Positions 46,798-59,440 of a stretch of DNA of 64,000 nucleotides are shown one piece after another. The stretch is from Crossaster papposus (lineage: Eukaryota; Echinodermata; Asteroidea; Velatida; Solasteridae). The stretch is taken from contig JBAIAA010000352.1 in the NCBI GenBank assembly GCA_037893245.1, positions 248,001 through 312,000 on the forward strand. The letters run 5' to 3'. Positions within the stretch are counted from its first letter, which is position 1, and each line of letters opens with the position of its first letter. Both the position numbers and the translations under genes were made by a program. Below the pieces are notes generated by a model, which saw only the letters and a program-made list of their open reading frames with translations, was not told the DNA's origin and made no database searches.

Positions 46798-48945
46798 GTC
46801 TGGCTTTTTATGCAGGTCTACCGACCTGTGGCTTTTAGGTACAGACGAACCACTCTCTTCGGGACTTGCCGATAGTATTGCTCTTTTTTAAAACCGCAAC
46901 CACGAGCTAGCTATTTAAAAGTACATGTGTAAAACAAATCCTGTTTTGTGGTTTATATAATTTTTCAGACTTTGAGCAGCTCGATGAAGAGCGACCTCTA
47001 TAGGCCTTCGTGCTTCAAGCTGGCCACTACGCGCGTTCAAATAATATCTTGTTTATGGCCGGCTACGGCTTCTGTGGTTTTGGCGGTGCTTTTTCCTTCT
47101 TCTCGAAACCGTTGCACCGTTTCGGCTTCGGCTCGCCTCCGACTTCCAAATCACTGAGACCATAGAAGGAAACTAAGAAGCAAAGCAAACGGGATTGTTC
47201 AAACTTTGAGATCATCTCAAATCGATTGAATGTTTCTGAAGCATAATGACTGGAGTTCCCGCAGTTGGGAGCCTAAAGTCGCCTTAGGGCCTAAGCCTTT
47301 TCGAAACTTGTTTTAATTTGTTTAATTTTTTAACATAAATTTGTAAATACCAGTCACGTAATTGTTTGCTGTAGTTTAAGGATGTTATCATTGTTAAAAA
47401 AACACCAACAACTTGTACAATGATACTGATAGCTGTAACTGATAGCTGTAGGCTATGCTGTAACTGATAAGCATATGGGAGAGCCGCATGATAGTGATTA
47501 GGTTCGCTTTTTGGCAATCCTTCAGGGATGTTATCAGTCTCGTCCTGTACGCTGTACTTATATGTATTGTATTTTATTACATGTAGCTATGTATTGTATT
47601 TTGTCACGTTTGTTGTTCACCTGATAAATTAAATGAAACGAAACGAAGCCAGGATTCTAAAAGGCCCACACTTTCAGACACGCAAAGCCGTAGACAAAAA
47701 AAATCCGTTCTGGCCATTGATGATGCGGCTATTGAAAATTAATAGAGATCAATAGTTCTGGCGTACCCGAAGTTCACATGTGGCTACATCCCATTGGTTG
47801 CATGGATGCACCGTATTTTTGTGTACCACGCTCGTGCGTTACTGTTTTTCCTAGAGAGCGACCTCTGTGGTCCCAAAAGTATTAAAGAGAGAAAAGGAAA
47901 CATTTTAGCGTTTAATATTTCAAAAAATCTCGTTTGGAAGCAGTGGCATAAATCAAACCTCACGTAAAGGGTTATGATTCCGAGGGTCTGGGGCACGTGC
48001 ACATAATTATTTATCAGTGGGGAACCTGAAGCCAGGGCAGGTTATAGTTGTACAATTCAAATAGATAATTGGGGCGAGGGTGGGGGTGGGGGTGACATAT
48101 GTTGAGGGAGACCGGCCGGCCAAACCTGCCGCCTAGCTGTAGTTACGCCACTGTTTAGACTTTACCTTGTGCATATGGGCGCCAATACTATATACTTGGG
48201 TCGTTGCCACTGGCGTTGCATGCTAAACAATAATCTTATTGGGCGTGCGCATTAGCTTGAATGCACGTATTATTACGACAGTATGCTGGCTGTGAATTTC
48301 TCGGGTAGTGTTACCGAAGTTCCCAGTTGAAGACTACTTAATTTTGATTCATTGCGTTATATATATCGACACCCTTTATAATATTAAGTTGCCACGCTTT
48401 TCAGAGACCGGGTGCCGCAGGAAACAAATCTAGACTTGAATGAAGAATATCCGGTGACGTGCACGATGACGAACGTGCTTGGTTTGCCAATCCCTCATAT
48501 TTTGAAGGGCGCCATCTCCTGAGCATCGAAGTTGCGGAACTGTGTAGTAACATTCTGGTGAAAAAACCCAGAGAATATACAATATACAAGAAAACATGTT
48601 TTGATAGAATTATCAGCACATTCAGGACTTATTTTGGTGTTTCGTGTGTAACGATAGGCCTAAATGAAGAGCGGCTATCGACCACTTAGGTGCCCAACGT
48701 TTTATAAGATAATAGGCCTACATGTGCAATTTTGTCATTGCATTTGTTCAGTCTTTGTAAGTTTGTATTTTGAATTCCTTTTTTACAAAAGGAAAGGTAT
48801 CTTTTCACCTTTTCACAGTGTACATTAGGATTGTCTGTGCAAAAAGAATTAACGTCCTACACAATAAAGCGCGTTTTTTTTTTTTTTTTTTTTTTTTTTG
48901 GGCGTGGTAACTGTTTCGAGACGACGGCCGGTGCAACACAAGGTT
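46798..48945. other. 5' flank of SELENOM, no gene recognised
   Basis: The SELENOM promoter should be just above 46797. A LINE-like 3' tail (TATTGTATTTTATTACATGT then AAATGAAACGAAACGAAG) is at 47550-47650. A T23 run is at 48877-48899. Open frames here have no recognisable domains. Confidence 0.5.
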
Positions 48946-49192
48946 TTAAACCCAGTTCGCGTCGGATGCCGTATATAAACGCAAAGCTTTCCAGGATTAA
49001 AAACAGATGACGGATAAACAAGTCATTAGCACTCGGGCCGAAAATATCTGTCAGCGACCGGCTCGCAAAGAACTAGGCCGGGTGTGCTATGACAGGTGCC
49101 GGCCTGAACCCGTCTCGGATCGAGGTACGTGAAAAACAATCCCGCGCCTGGGCCTGGTCAATGTCAAAATAATCCAAGCGCGAAATGGTTAA
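48946..49192. mobile_element. Family C MITE copy 7
   Basis: TTAAACCCAGTTCGCGTCGG left, CAAGCGCGAAATGGTTAA right; diverged interior. Confidence 0.85.
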
Positions 49193-50430
49193 CACTGGTT
49201 TTATCAGCAGCATTCTTAATTTGTTTTTCGTCCACGAAAAAAAACACCACACAAACAATTACCAATAAAATAACCAAAAAATACCCAGTATGACAAAGAT
49301 TCATTAAATTCACGCAATTACAATAGCAAAACCACCATAAAAAAAAAAACACAGTAATGGGACCATGAAACGGTGACTGTCATTATTTTTGTGATCGCGT
49401 GTCATACAACGCACAGCGCGCATGTTGAAAACCACTTCAATCATTGTATAAAGTAGGGCCTACTCTTAGCTCGATCAGATGCGCCAAATTATATTCTTGC
49501 ATCTGTCACTGGAAAACATCCAACCGTTCAATATGGCTCCCCAACCTAGCCTTGAACCGTTCCCATTCAAACATTGTAATTATAGGAGAAAACAAACCAT
49601 CCCCAGCTTCACAACACAGTTCTAATTTCCATCAGGCATGGGCCACAGACTACTATACTGGTGTCCAAAAAGGCGCGCCAAACTACCGTGAACTGGCCAT
49701 TGTTGCCCGACTGAAGGGCTACAACAATGTGAGGAGAAGCGGGGGTTGCTGGGTAGTTGACCGTGAAATTCGGCTGGATACAAGATTAGAACGCTTATAA
49801 TTCTCGATGACGCCACGCACGGTGTGTGAAGTTGGGATGACTGGACGAGGGGTTGGCAGTGCATCCACCTAACGGACATTTCTTTCAATTGGAGAGGGGA
49901 GAGGGGAGGGGGGGGGGGGGGGGTTAGGATGCGCAGAGCATGTGTCGCTGTAAATCTGGGTGATGGATGAGAACGAATTAATGGTGGTGGATTTGAAGAT
50001 ATTCAGCAATTGTCCAACTTACCGGGTGGGTTTGCTTTGTCTTATTATCACCTAAATCATGTTATCAATACATATCATGTACCACCAAATTTGTCACTGC
50101 ATGCATCATCCATGATAACCTGTGATAAGGTTATAATGGTCTCAAGAAGGCGATGACGACCACTCTCGGCGCCCCTCTCCCTCCCCGTCTTGAAAGCGAA
50201 CCCCATTTTGGCTTAAACCTGGACCCACTCCTCGTGTGGTGATCAGGGTTTGAGACTCAACGAGTGACGAGGTGGTTGTGGTCTCAAGAATATGGGAGTG
50301 ACATGGATGACGATGGAGGAAGGGTAGTAATTGTGCAGGGGCCGATCTAGAAGGAAGTTTAGGCGACCCAAACCCCCTCTCAGCCCACCGCCTTTCTTGG
50401 CAGCACCCCACCCCCTTTGGCTCAAACCTG
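49193..50430. other. Stretch without recognised gene
   Basis: Contains GGGGAGAGGGGAGGGG-type and G-run low complexity at 49892-49922. The 118-codon frame at 49444-49800 shows no known domain. Confidence 0.4.
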
Positions 50431-51464
50431 CACTGTTAAAAATTATGTACCTTCACAGTTGTTTTTCTGTTGAAAATGTCAAAATATAACAGTAGTTATT
50501 ACTGTTTTGGGATTTCTTTGCATAGAAACAAAACTAGTACTGTCTATGTACATTTTTCTGAATTTCTCTGTTTGGTTACAGAATGTTCGCTGTTAAATTA
50601 AAGTTTTGTACTGGAACAAAAAACAACATGTTTTGAACAAGCATTCCCTTCCGTCTCTGTTAAGACACAACAACATCACTGTTTCATAACAACACATTTT
50701 GCTGTAAATATACAGCAAGTATACATACAAGTATTTATTTACAGAGAATCTACTGTTCTCCTACATGAATCTCAATACGCAGCAACTGACCAATCAGAAG
50801 TGAGAAAATTAGTGTTCACAAAAGTCATGTTAAACTGTGTTGTTTTACCACAAAACACACTTTTTTGACCACTTTGTGTAATTATTAAAGCAATTCCCTC
50901 ATTAAATTTTGATTTTTTGCAAATAAACCTGAAGAATCGCATCCCATCTTCCTCCGCATTGAAATATTGCAATTATTCATTTAAAAGCGTGACTTTATCA
51001 TTGCGGGAAAAGCTGAATATAAAAGTAACTCACGACAATGGTTAAAGTGTTTACCGTAGCATTTGTACTACCGGTACTGTATCTATTTGTATACGTGTAG
51101 TAATAGTATTGTGTAATGTGTAATAATAATTAAATGTAGTTACTTCTATAGGTCTGGTTCCCATTCCCACTTCATTCATCGATGTAAATAGCCGCAATAC
51201 ACATAACAACAGAAAACTGTACTTCAACAGGAGCGTTTGTTTTTGGACAAAACAACAACGGGTTAATCACTGTTGCAAAACAGGGGAATCACTGTTGCAA
51301 AACAGGGGAATCCCTGTAGGTGTACCAGTACCCAATACAGTAGGATCTCTGTTAATAAACAGAGATAAAACAACAGTAGAATGTACTGTTAATAAACAGT
51401 ACCTTCTGTAATGCCAATTGACAATAGAATGTACTGTTAATTAACAGATATTTTTTTAACAGTG
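50431..51464. mobile_element. 1.0-kb element with CACTGTTAAAAA ends
   Basis: CACTGTTAAAAATTATGTAC at the left and ATATTTTTTTAACAGTG at the right. The interior is rich in TACTGTT/AACAGTA words, clearest at 51330-51440. No coding potential. The superfamily is unclear: the ends resemble CACTA-type CACTG termini, but I could not find a clear 3-bp target duplication. Confidence 0.7.
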
Positions 51465-51469
51465 TGGAT

Positions 51470-54400
51470 CCACCCCTGCTGTGGTGATCATGATGACGAC
51501 AGTAATGGTGAAATTATGGTGATACAGATAGAAAGAAATGATGACCACGAAAATAATAAATGTTTTGGTTCGATTATACATTATACTTATTTATGAATTC
51601 ATTTTTAAAATTATATTTTAGGAAATCGTAATCTTTGCTATCATTCATGTCAAACCAAAATAAAAAATAATGCTGCTGTTAAGTTTAATAATAAGGTTAA
51701 AAAGGCTGGTTTTTTTATTATTAATTATAAAACCAAGAGGGAGGATTGGGTGTCTCGTTGGGGTGGGTTCTTAAAAATTTACCCCACCAAAGGCATGCAC
51801 CTATCCGCACCTGTTTTTGTTTTGTTGGTAGTTCTGGCACTGTAATCTCGAAGCCTGCGTGCAGTGCACATTAAAACAATCTATAAAGGTCTAGTAATAT
51901 GCGTGTGAAATTATAGGTCAGAACGTCCGTATGGTGCAAGAATTGATTTCGTTTATAATCGTTCTCATTGTGTTGCCCACTCAACCACCTACTGCAAGTT
52001 TTCAAGTGGGCATTGTGATGCGCACGCAAGACACATCCTCCAACTGTGCAGTGTCTGTGTAACACATGTACACTCAAAAATGAATGTCTTATGTGCATCT
52101 GGGGGCTTTATTCTTAATTCACAAAAATGTCTTCGGTTGGACAATGATAAGACATTGGCTGGGAAGAGTCCGAAGTCGGGACGTGATTGGATGGCGAACT
52201 GCACATCCAACCCTCGTCTATTGTTTGTCAAGAAAAGATTGTACTGTTACAAGCAAAATGTGTATTATGGTGTCATGGACCGCATCGCTTATATAAAATA
52301 CATCACAGCGAGAGGTCTTGAGAGAATGGCTGTGTCAGCCGGTCTGTTACGGAGGGGGGATCTAGCAGGCAAGCTAGAGGGACCTCGTGGAAAATGGGGG
52401 GGGGGGGGGGGGGGGGAGGGAAATTGGTAGAATGAGCCAGCAATCTGCTGATTATAAATGTAAGAATACAATACGGGAAATTTTTCTTTTATGCGAGTTG
52501 GTCCGATTCCTGCTGTGTGAGTGAACGGGCTAGACGGAAGTGTGGTCGGGCGAGCAGTAGCGAGCACGCGCTGCCGACCTCAGCGCCTCGCCAGCCCGAG
52601 CGTCGCCCGGCATATCACTGCACGCCTCACAGCGTCTTGTCACCGCTTGATTTTTTTTGTTGCACGGTCCCTTTCAGTTTTGTTCTGTATTCCAATATCC
52701 ACGTAATAATGAAAATGAAAATGGCAGCCAATGTCGGTTGCTGTTGTCTGCATGTCTCTATTTTCCATTATGTATATTTCGTCTGCTTTGCATGCGATGG
52801 ACACTGCGTAAAACAAGGCGGGATCAACCTCCGAACAGGGAGTGCACATCTGGGGCTCGGCTCTATGGCAACATCTCAAGTACCATTCGGAGACTGTCCT
52901 CAGAAGCACATCCTCGTACATCATGGAGACTTAGACAAAAGGGTTTGCTCTACCGCAAGAAAACAACAGTCGGAGCAAAAAGAAAAAAAAGGAAAGACCT
53001 TGTAACGGCCGTGGGAACAGCCGAGACCGTACCGACGCAGACCATCAGATGCTGTGAAAATCGTCACTTCTGAGTCGCTCGATTTTTTTTATCCAACGGC
53101 TGCGATTTGGTCCAACCGCGGAATGTAAAGAAGGAAAAACAAAACAACAGCCCGACCCACTTTGATGGTGTGTACCAAACAGCATCGGCATGTACTGCGG
53201 GTGAGACACGGGAATATACCTGTATAAAATCGTAGTTTACACACTGGCCACATGGTGCCCGTCACACGGCGCTCTCACTGTACGCCTGTGTTGTAGCCCA
53301 CGGCCAACCACCGCTAAAACAATGTGGGCAACAGATGCCAAACAACAGACTTCGATTTTTTAATTTTCTTCCATTCTTCGCCCTTCATCCGAATTCCTGA
53401 GCACGGTTCTTACCGAATCTGGACACCTGGAAGCGCGGTGACGGTACCTGATGCTATAAAAATTAGGGAATTCGTACAGAAATGCGTCAAATTCGTCCAG
53501 CTACGAGAGCGCAGCGCCAGCAACTGAGGTACCGTGCTCTGACGACGATCTTCCCGTGATTCAACTGCGAGTGACTCGGTGGGTGATAAGCGGAGCGTTG
53601 ACAGCGAGAAGCATGTCTTTCACGGTCGGTGCAGAAGAAAAGTACGTATTCTCTTTTCTTTTCCCCTTCCTTTTTGTAACTTTCGCTTTGTACTTTAATA
53701 CAATTTCCCCAATCAGAAGGTGGAATATTAAATGGGAGTTCGCATAAACCATGATATTAATATTGGGGATATTTGTTTATTTTCATCCATATTGTAGAGT
53801 CCCAGTGCAATACAAAAGAATGAAATAAAAAAACCGCGGACAAACCGAGAAATTGCCGAAAATACTACGCCAGAGATGATCTAAACAGAATTTGTTAGAA
53901 CAAAAATAGAACTGAACATTAAAATAATACAAACATATACAACAAATTTTAAGCAAAATTTAAGTCTAAATTCTGCCTATCGTTGCATAGCATTTCAATT
54001 GAGTAATATTTCGTCATGAGTGAAACTCGCCATCCATATCGGAAGTCGTGCATTTTGAATTTTCCTTTGATGTCGAGATAAAAACAAAATAGCGATTCAT
54101 TCTATGCTACGAACGATGTCTACACACACCGATGATTCATAAGGTCACGGGTAAAAACGCACTTTTCGGCATTTCTAAACAAAAATACCCATGTGATTCA
54201 TCGTTTTTATTGCTATAGGAAGCGTTTTGTTATCCCTTATGCACATTATTCAGACAGGCAAATTGGACTACGTTTTCGACATCTGTTTCCGATCAGATTT
54301 TCTCTTAAAAAAAAATATATCAAGACCCGCTTCTTTTTATTGGACACTTTTTAAAACAACATGATATTACACATTAACACTAACTCATGATATGAACATT

Positions 54401-55239
54401 CTTATTGAAACTGATAGATTCATTGTTAAATGTAACATGAATAAGAAATAATAATTTAACCACCATTGCTATCTTGCTATTTTTATACACATTTTTGGGA
54501 GAAAATAAAATCTTTTAACAAATTGAGAAAAAAATCAACAATTATTGGAATTAGTTTTGAGATCTCAGTATACAAAAGCAAGGAGTAAACCGTACTAAAC
54601 AAAATGTACGGAGACACTGATTTAAAAAAAAAAGGCGAAATATTTAACAGGAAGATGGTTCAATGTCACTCCTCTTTTTTTCAATCTTGCTTGAAAACTG
54701 GGGTCGAGTTGAAGCAATAAGACTTGTAGGCCCTATGACCCATCAGAGCTCAGTCAAACATAACCGATTTTGAATTGAAAATGGGCATGCGGTTGCAGAA
54801 TGGAAATTTACATGTAACAGGGGGGAAATGTGGAAAAAGAAAAGCCAGTTGAATGACTCCACATGCAGTCTCGGTTTTGGAGAAAAAAAAAGCAAAGTCA
54901 TGGAAACTAAATTAAAAATATGGAACACAGGAAATTTGTAAAATAAAAAGGCTGGGAATTCTGCAACACAAGGTCATCGTAGTCGGGGAAACTAAGGAGG
55001 GTGTAAAATAAATAAAGACTCGTAATAATAGTGCTTCTCATGTTACAGGGGAAAATACATTGCTTGTCCTAAAGAGAAAACGGGGGACAATTGAGGCGGC
55101 ATATCGTAAAATTATAACTATTTATTTTTGCCAAGTCGGGGACAAAAGGGTGTAAAATAAATAAAGACTCGTAATAATAGTGCTAGTCATTTTATAGCGA
55201 ATAAAACACTGCTTGTCCCAAAGAGAAAACAGGGGGCAC
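51470..55239. other. Stretch without recognised gene
   Basis: 52500-53600 is richer in G+C and CpG than its surroundings. A possible short exon, MSFTVGAEEK followed by a GTACGT donor, lies at 53613-53642 (plus) but matches no family I know. 55020-55220 has two copies of GTGTAAAATAAATAAAGACT CGTAATAATAGTGCT. Open frames look random. Confidence 0.4.
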
Positions 55240-55626
55240 TTAAAGGGATCGTATACGTTTGGTAATTACTCCAACAATTAATGGCAATAAAAACTTACTT
55301 GGTAGGAAGTACAGCAGCTTTGGATAGTATAATGCATTTTAAAAACTTTTCACTTCGAAGTCATGATTGCGGTTATGGAAAAAGATATCACTTTTTATCT
55401 CCAAAAATTTGAATCTAAGAAGCGTTACTGCAGTGACGTTTCTCAGACCGTGTATTCCAATGCAGATTATTCTTCCTGCGTGGACATAACCGCTCCAGAT
55501 TTTCGGCAATATCTCAAAATCGCTACCACCTTTAGAAATGAAATTTGTACAGGTTAGTTTTATGGTATATTATAGGCTTGAAACAAACAGTGGTTTCCAA
55601 TTACCAAATGTATACGACCCCTTTAA
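55240..55626. mobile_element. Family B MITE copy 4
   Basis: TTAAAGGGATCGTATACGTT left, TGTATACGACCCCTTTAA right; near full length. Confidence 0.93.
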
Positions 55627-56382
55627 GGCGGGCATATCTTGAAATTCTTACTATTTATCTTTGCTAAGACACATGGAAGATATCATGGAATTTAAGAAAG
55701 AATTTGTATTAGGGTATGGTTCTGATGGATACAGCAATATGCATAGTGCACAGAATCACAAAAAATGGCTTTAGAAGCGAGTTGAGATAGATTTGATGTC
55801 AGAAAGCGGAAATGCAAGTGGTACACATCAGTGGGAAAATGAAGACGGACAGACAGTTAATCGAATTTCAAACTGCGAACACAATGTACATTTCAATCAA
55901 ACACATACCTGTGTAGACACGATATTGTTCTTCTTTCCTGAGACCTATTCAGTTTCTTTGTCTCCGTTGCTTCTATGTCTCCGTTGCTTCTATGTCTCCA
56001 CACTGTAGTAAATAATTTTTTATAAGGGCAAACAAAAACCCACGAATTGGGGGAAATAATCGTCGGAACATCAAATGTAAGAGAAAGAGAAACACAATTA
56101 TACACCTTTCGGTTGCAAACCGTCGGAAAGCTAGAAAGAAATTTAATAATGGTATATGGAACATTCATATACATGTACTGGAAATGTAATGGAACGGGTT
56201 TGAGTTGTTGCCCCACCAGCCTAATGACAAACTGGACGTCGGTTTCTATATGCAGATATTGTCTACAAGACCCTTGTGTTAATTAAATAATAGAGTTTGA
56301 TAAGAACGAGTCTTTCACCAAACTCAGTTTTCAGTTTTTTAAACGAGAGAAAGTTTCACCATGGTCGTTTTGGTTTTTTTGT

Positions 56383-56761
56383 TTAAAGGTAGGATACACC
56401 ATTGGTAATTGCTTGAATTATCATGAATGGGTAGATTAGGGGGTTGTATTTTATAGTAAATATCGTTTAACTGACCTGTCCGAAGTTTTACAATCATGAA
56501 TGCCGAGAAAAACACTAAAAACAGCGTTTGTTTTCAACTGGCGCCGAGCAGTTATTCTTATGTTATCTTTGGTTTTTTTCGCGATCGCCGTCCAATTTTG
56601 TTTTATAAAATTCAATTTTTCCGGAATAATTACAGGATATCTAGCGCAATCATTTTGCTGGATGCCTAGGATCATTATTTACTTTCAAATGAATAAAATA
56701 TTTCTTAATAATTTGGTAATAAATATTTTCGATATCTGCAAATGGTGTATCATACCTTTAA
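56383..56761. mobile_element. Family A MITE
   Basis: TTAAAGGTAGGATACACCAT left, AAATGGTGTATCATACCTTT AA right; full length. Confidence 0.93.
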
Positions 56762-57389
56762 CACTGTTCTAGTCTATTTATGATAGCTAAAACGGATTTC
56801 TTATTCTGAAAATTGAATGCAAATTAAGAAGATGACTGTGAACAAAACCAGTAAATTACAGTAAAAATACAGCAAAATTAAGAAGGAAAAGTAGGGCATA
56901 GACGAACTGGAATATTATTGGGATATGGTCGCAATGGCGGTGATAGGTATAGTTAATATAGTTGGCAAGTTCAATAGCCGCTTTTTTAACGACATTCATA
57001 ATTGTTTTAATTGGAAAACTTTGGACAACCAGAAAGCAAATGCTGGACGATATGTGTCAATTAGTATTATAAGTATATTTCTGCACATTTAGACAAGCAT
57101 TTGAATTTTTATTTGATAAAGCTTATTTTGACCCCAAAAAGTTTACTAACTAAACAAGCAAAACAAAATTAGGAACACAATAAGTTTATTATTAGCTTCA
57201 AAATAAAAGGAAATTGTGAAAGCGTGAAGGAGTTTGCCTCTAAGCACTGAACGCTTCTTTTGAGAGCATTGGCCCAAAAAAAGTGATCCAAATTCTAAAG
57301 ATTATAACTTCGTTTTCATGCATATGTTTCTGAACTGGTAAAATTCAGCGTGTGAGATAGCAAACTGACAGACAGTGTCACATAATATA

Positions 57390-58022
57390 TAGTGCGAGTA
57401 AACACAATAAACTATACACTTTTAAAATTGGCCATAGTTACATTCTGTGGCAATATAGATAAGATATTTTCATATGTGCTTTTAAGGTAATTCTTCTCGC
57501 TTCTTTTGGTGACATTTGTGACCCACCACGCCAAAACCAGGCGGAAGTCGACAAATGCTATTTCGAGATACGGCATTGTACACATTTTTTTATTTTTTTT
57601 ATATATTTTTTTTATAAATCGTTAGTTAAAACTTTAATTTATAGGCTGTTCATGTTTAAACCTTTTTTAAAAATCCCCGAATGTGATAATATCGGCCTTC
57701 TCCTGATTCTTGCTTCAATAATGTATGATAATGATGAACGACTTTAGTGCTCGTTTTCTCAAAAGCATCCCTTGACACTACCTAACTTCAAAAAGATGTA
57801 ACTTCAAAAGTATACCACCTATTTGAGTCCACTATAGCTTATTTTAAAGCTTAAAACGCTAGTAATCTAATGGTATAAAAATCTCTCATATGAACAATTT
57901 CGACTTCAGCCTGGTTTTGGGGTGGTGAGTTGTACTAGATTAGTTGTTATGCATGACTGCACAGGAGACAATAATTAAGGGGTCGGGTGAAATCAGAGTT
58001 GTGTCAACTGGTCAGGGCTGAT
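57390..58022 (+). repeat. Left arm of a large inverted duplication
   Basis: AAAATTGGCCATAGTTACAT, CATGACTGCACAGGAGACAA and GGTGAAATCAGAGTTGTGTC are present in reverse complement at 59441-59905. A family F MITE (57527-57935) interrupts this arm and is absent from the other. Confidence 0.85.
57527..57935. mobile_element. Family F MITE in the left arm
   Basis: TTTGTGACCCACCACGCCAA AACCAGG at the left, CCTGGTTTTGGGGTGGTGAG at the right. The empty site is seen in the right arm of the inverted duplication near 59750-59780. Confidence 0.8.
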
Positions 58023-58139
58023 GGGTAAGAAAGAGACAATTTAAAACAACCCAACCATTGCCTATAACAAAGATACAAAAACAGAATTTCATTGGCTTTT
58101 AAATAGGCAATCCAATTCCACGATGACTTTAGTTCTCAA

Positions 58140-58455
58140 CATGGCCACCATCCGCGTTCAATGCACAGCTGGGCTCGGCGCATCATTCCTGCAACAGCAT
58201 GCACGGCGCATCATTCCTGCAACAACGCATCATTCCTGCAACAACAGCACGGCGAATCATTTCCCTGTCTTGTCTGAGAATGTCAATTTCACGAGTTACT
58301 CCTTTCCTGTAAGTTATCCAGATTTGCTGGGGAAAACCCGAGCTTTCAGATATCCCAATAAAATGTAGCCAAGAGGGGTCAGATCAGGAGATCTTGGGGA
58401 CCACTCCATCGGTTGATTCAAGGCAATGACTCGGTTTAAATTTGCGTCCGGGTAA
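58140..58455 (-). pseudogene. Fossil DDE transposase C-terminus (Tc1/mariner/IS630-like)
   Basis: On the minus strand NRVIALNQPMEWSPRSPDLT PLGYILLGYLKARVF, then a stop, and in another frame EIDILRQDREMIRRAVVAGMM and RAQLCIERG. The SPRSPDLTPLD-x-x-LWGYLK block and RRAQLCIERGG end are typical of widespread invertebrate DDE transposases. Stops, a frameshift and a triplicated GCAGGAATGATGCG segment show it is dead. It sits between the arms of the inverted duplication. Confidence 0.75.
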
Positions 58456-58509
58456 ATTCACTGACCAAAAAGGCCCTATACTGGGGTGTTATGTTAACTG
58501 TGTTCTATA

Positions 58510-59046
58510 GCCTCCACCTAGTTGTGGGAACAGGTTCTTTTGTTTGAAAAAAACCCAGACCGAGTAGTGGGAACATTTTCGAGTTCCCATAGTTTGGTCT
58601 TCAGTCAAGGTAGAACAAGGTAAAATTGAGTTAGGGGAGTCAGGTTGGCGTAGCGGTTCTTTCCTCGCCTTCCACCACTATGACCCGGGTTCGAACCCCG
58701 CCTGGGCCAATAATATGGATTGGGTTTTCAGTCCCTGCCTGACTCCGTGGGTTTTTCCCCAGGATATTCTTCTGGGGTTTTCCTCCCACCTCTAAAAACT
58801 GTACCTTCTTCTCATTGTCTTCTCTCTACTGAGGGCCCCAAATGATCAGCTTCTGCTGGATGTGTTACCCTCATTAAAGATGGTTGTAAATAAATAAATA
58901 AAATAAAATGTAGAAGAAGACAAATTGGGGTGATGTTGAAAATTTTGGAATTTTAGAGTGTTCTGAGTTTGAGATTAGAGAGATTTCCCTTAGCACACAA
59001 ACCCTAGGGATTGTCCCCATAACGCAAATGTACGAAAATAATTGAT
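58510..59046. repeat. Element G copy 2, split by a SINE
   Basis: GCCTCCACCTAGTTGTGGGA to CACAAACCCTAGGGATTGTC matches copy 1 at 38.5 kb. A tRNA-SINE at 58633-58910 interrupts it; copy 1 is uninterrupted there. Confidence 0.85.
58633..58910 (+). mobile_element. tRNA-derived SINE (copy D2) inserted in element G
   Basis: AGGGGAGTCAGGTTGGCGTA GCGG (A-box region), ACCCGGGTTCGAACCCCGCC (B box), body, and an (AAAT)n-type tail, TTGTAAATAAATAAATAAAA. Full match to D1 at 4.9 kb. Confidence 0.9.
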
Positions 59047-59173
59047 GGACGCACAGTGCTTCAACAGTACCACGTAGGCCCTATAGGTCTACTGAAACTA
59101 TTGCAAGCAATATCCACAAATCTGAACTAATTATGCATTCCGTGACCAAAACTAAGACAATGGTTGTGTTCTT

Positions 59174-59427
59174 TTAAAGGTAGTAGGCCTATACACCATT
59201 TGCAAATATCGAAAATATTTACTACCGAATTATTAAGAAAAATTCGCGATCGCCGGACGGCGATCGCGAAAAAACAAAGATAACATAAGAATAACTGCTC
59301 GATGCCGGTTGAAAACAAACGCTGTTTTTCGTGCTTTTCTAAACGATATTTACTATGAAATACAACCCCCCAAATCTACCCATTCATGATAATTCAAGCA
59401 ATTACCAATGGTGTATACTACCTTTAA
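59174..59427. mobile_element. Family A MITE
   Basis: TTAAAGGTAGTAGGCCTATA CACC left, ATGGTGTATACTACCTTTAA right. The interior is shortened but keeps GATCGCCGGACGGCGATCGC. Confidence 0.9.
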
Positions 59428-59440
59428 GTGTCTCGTATTC

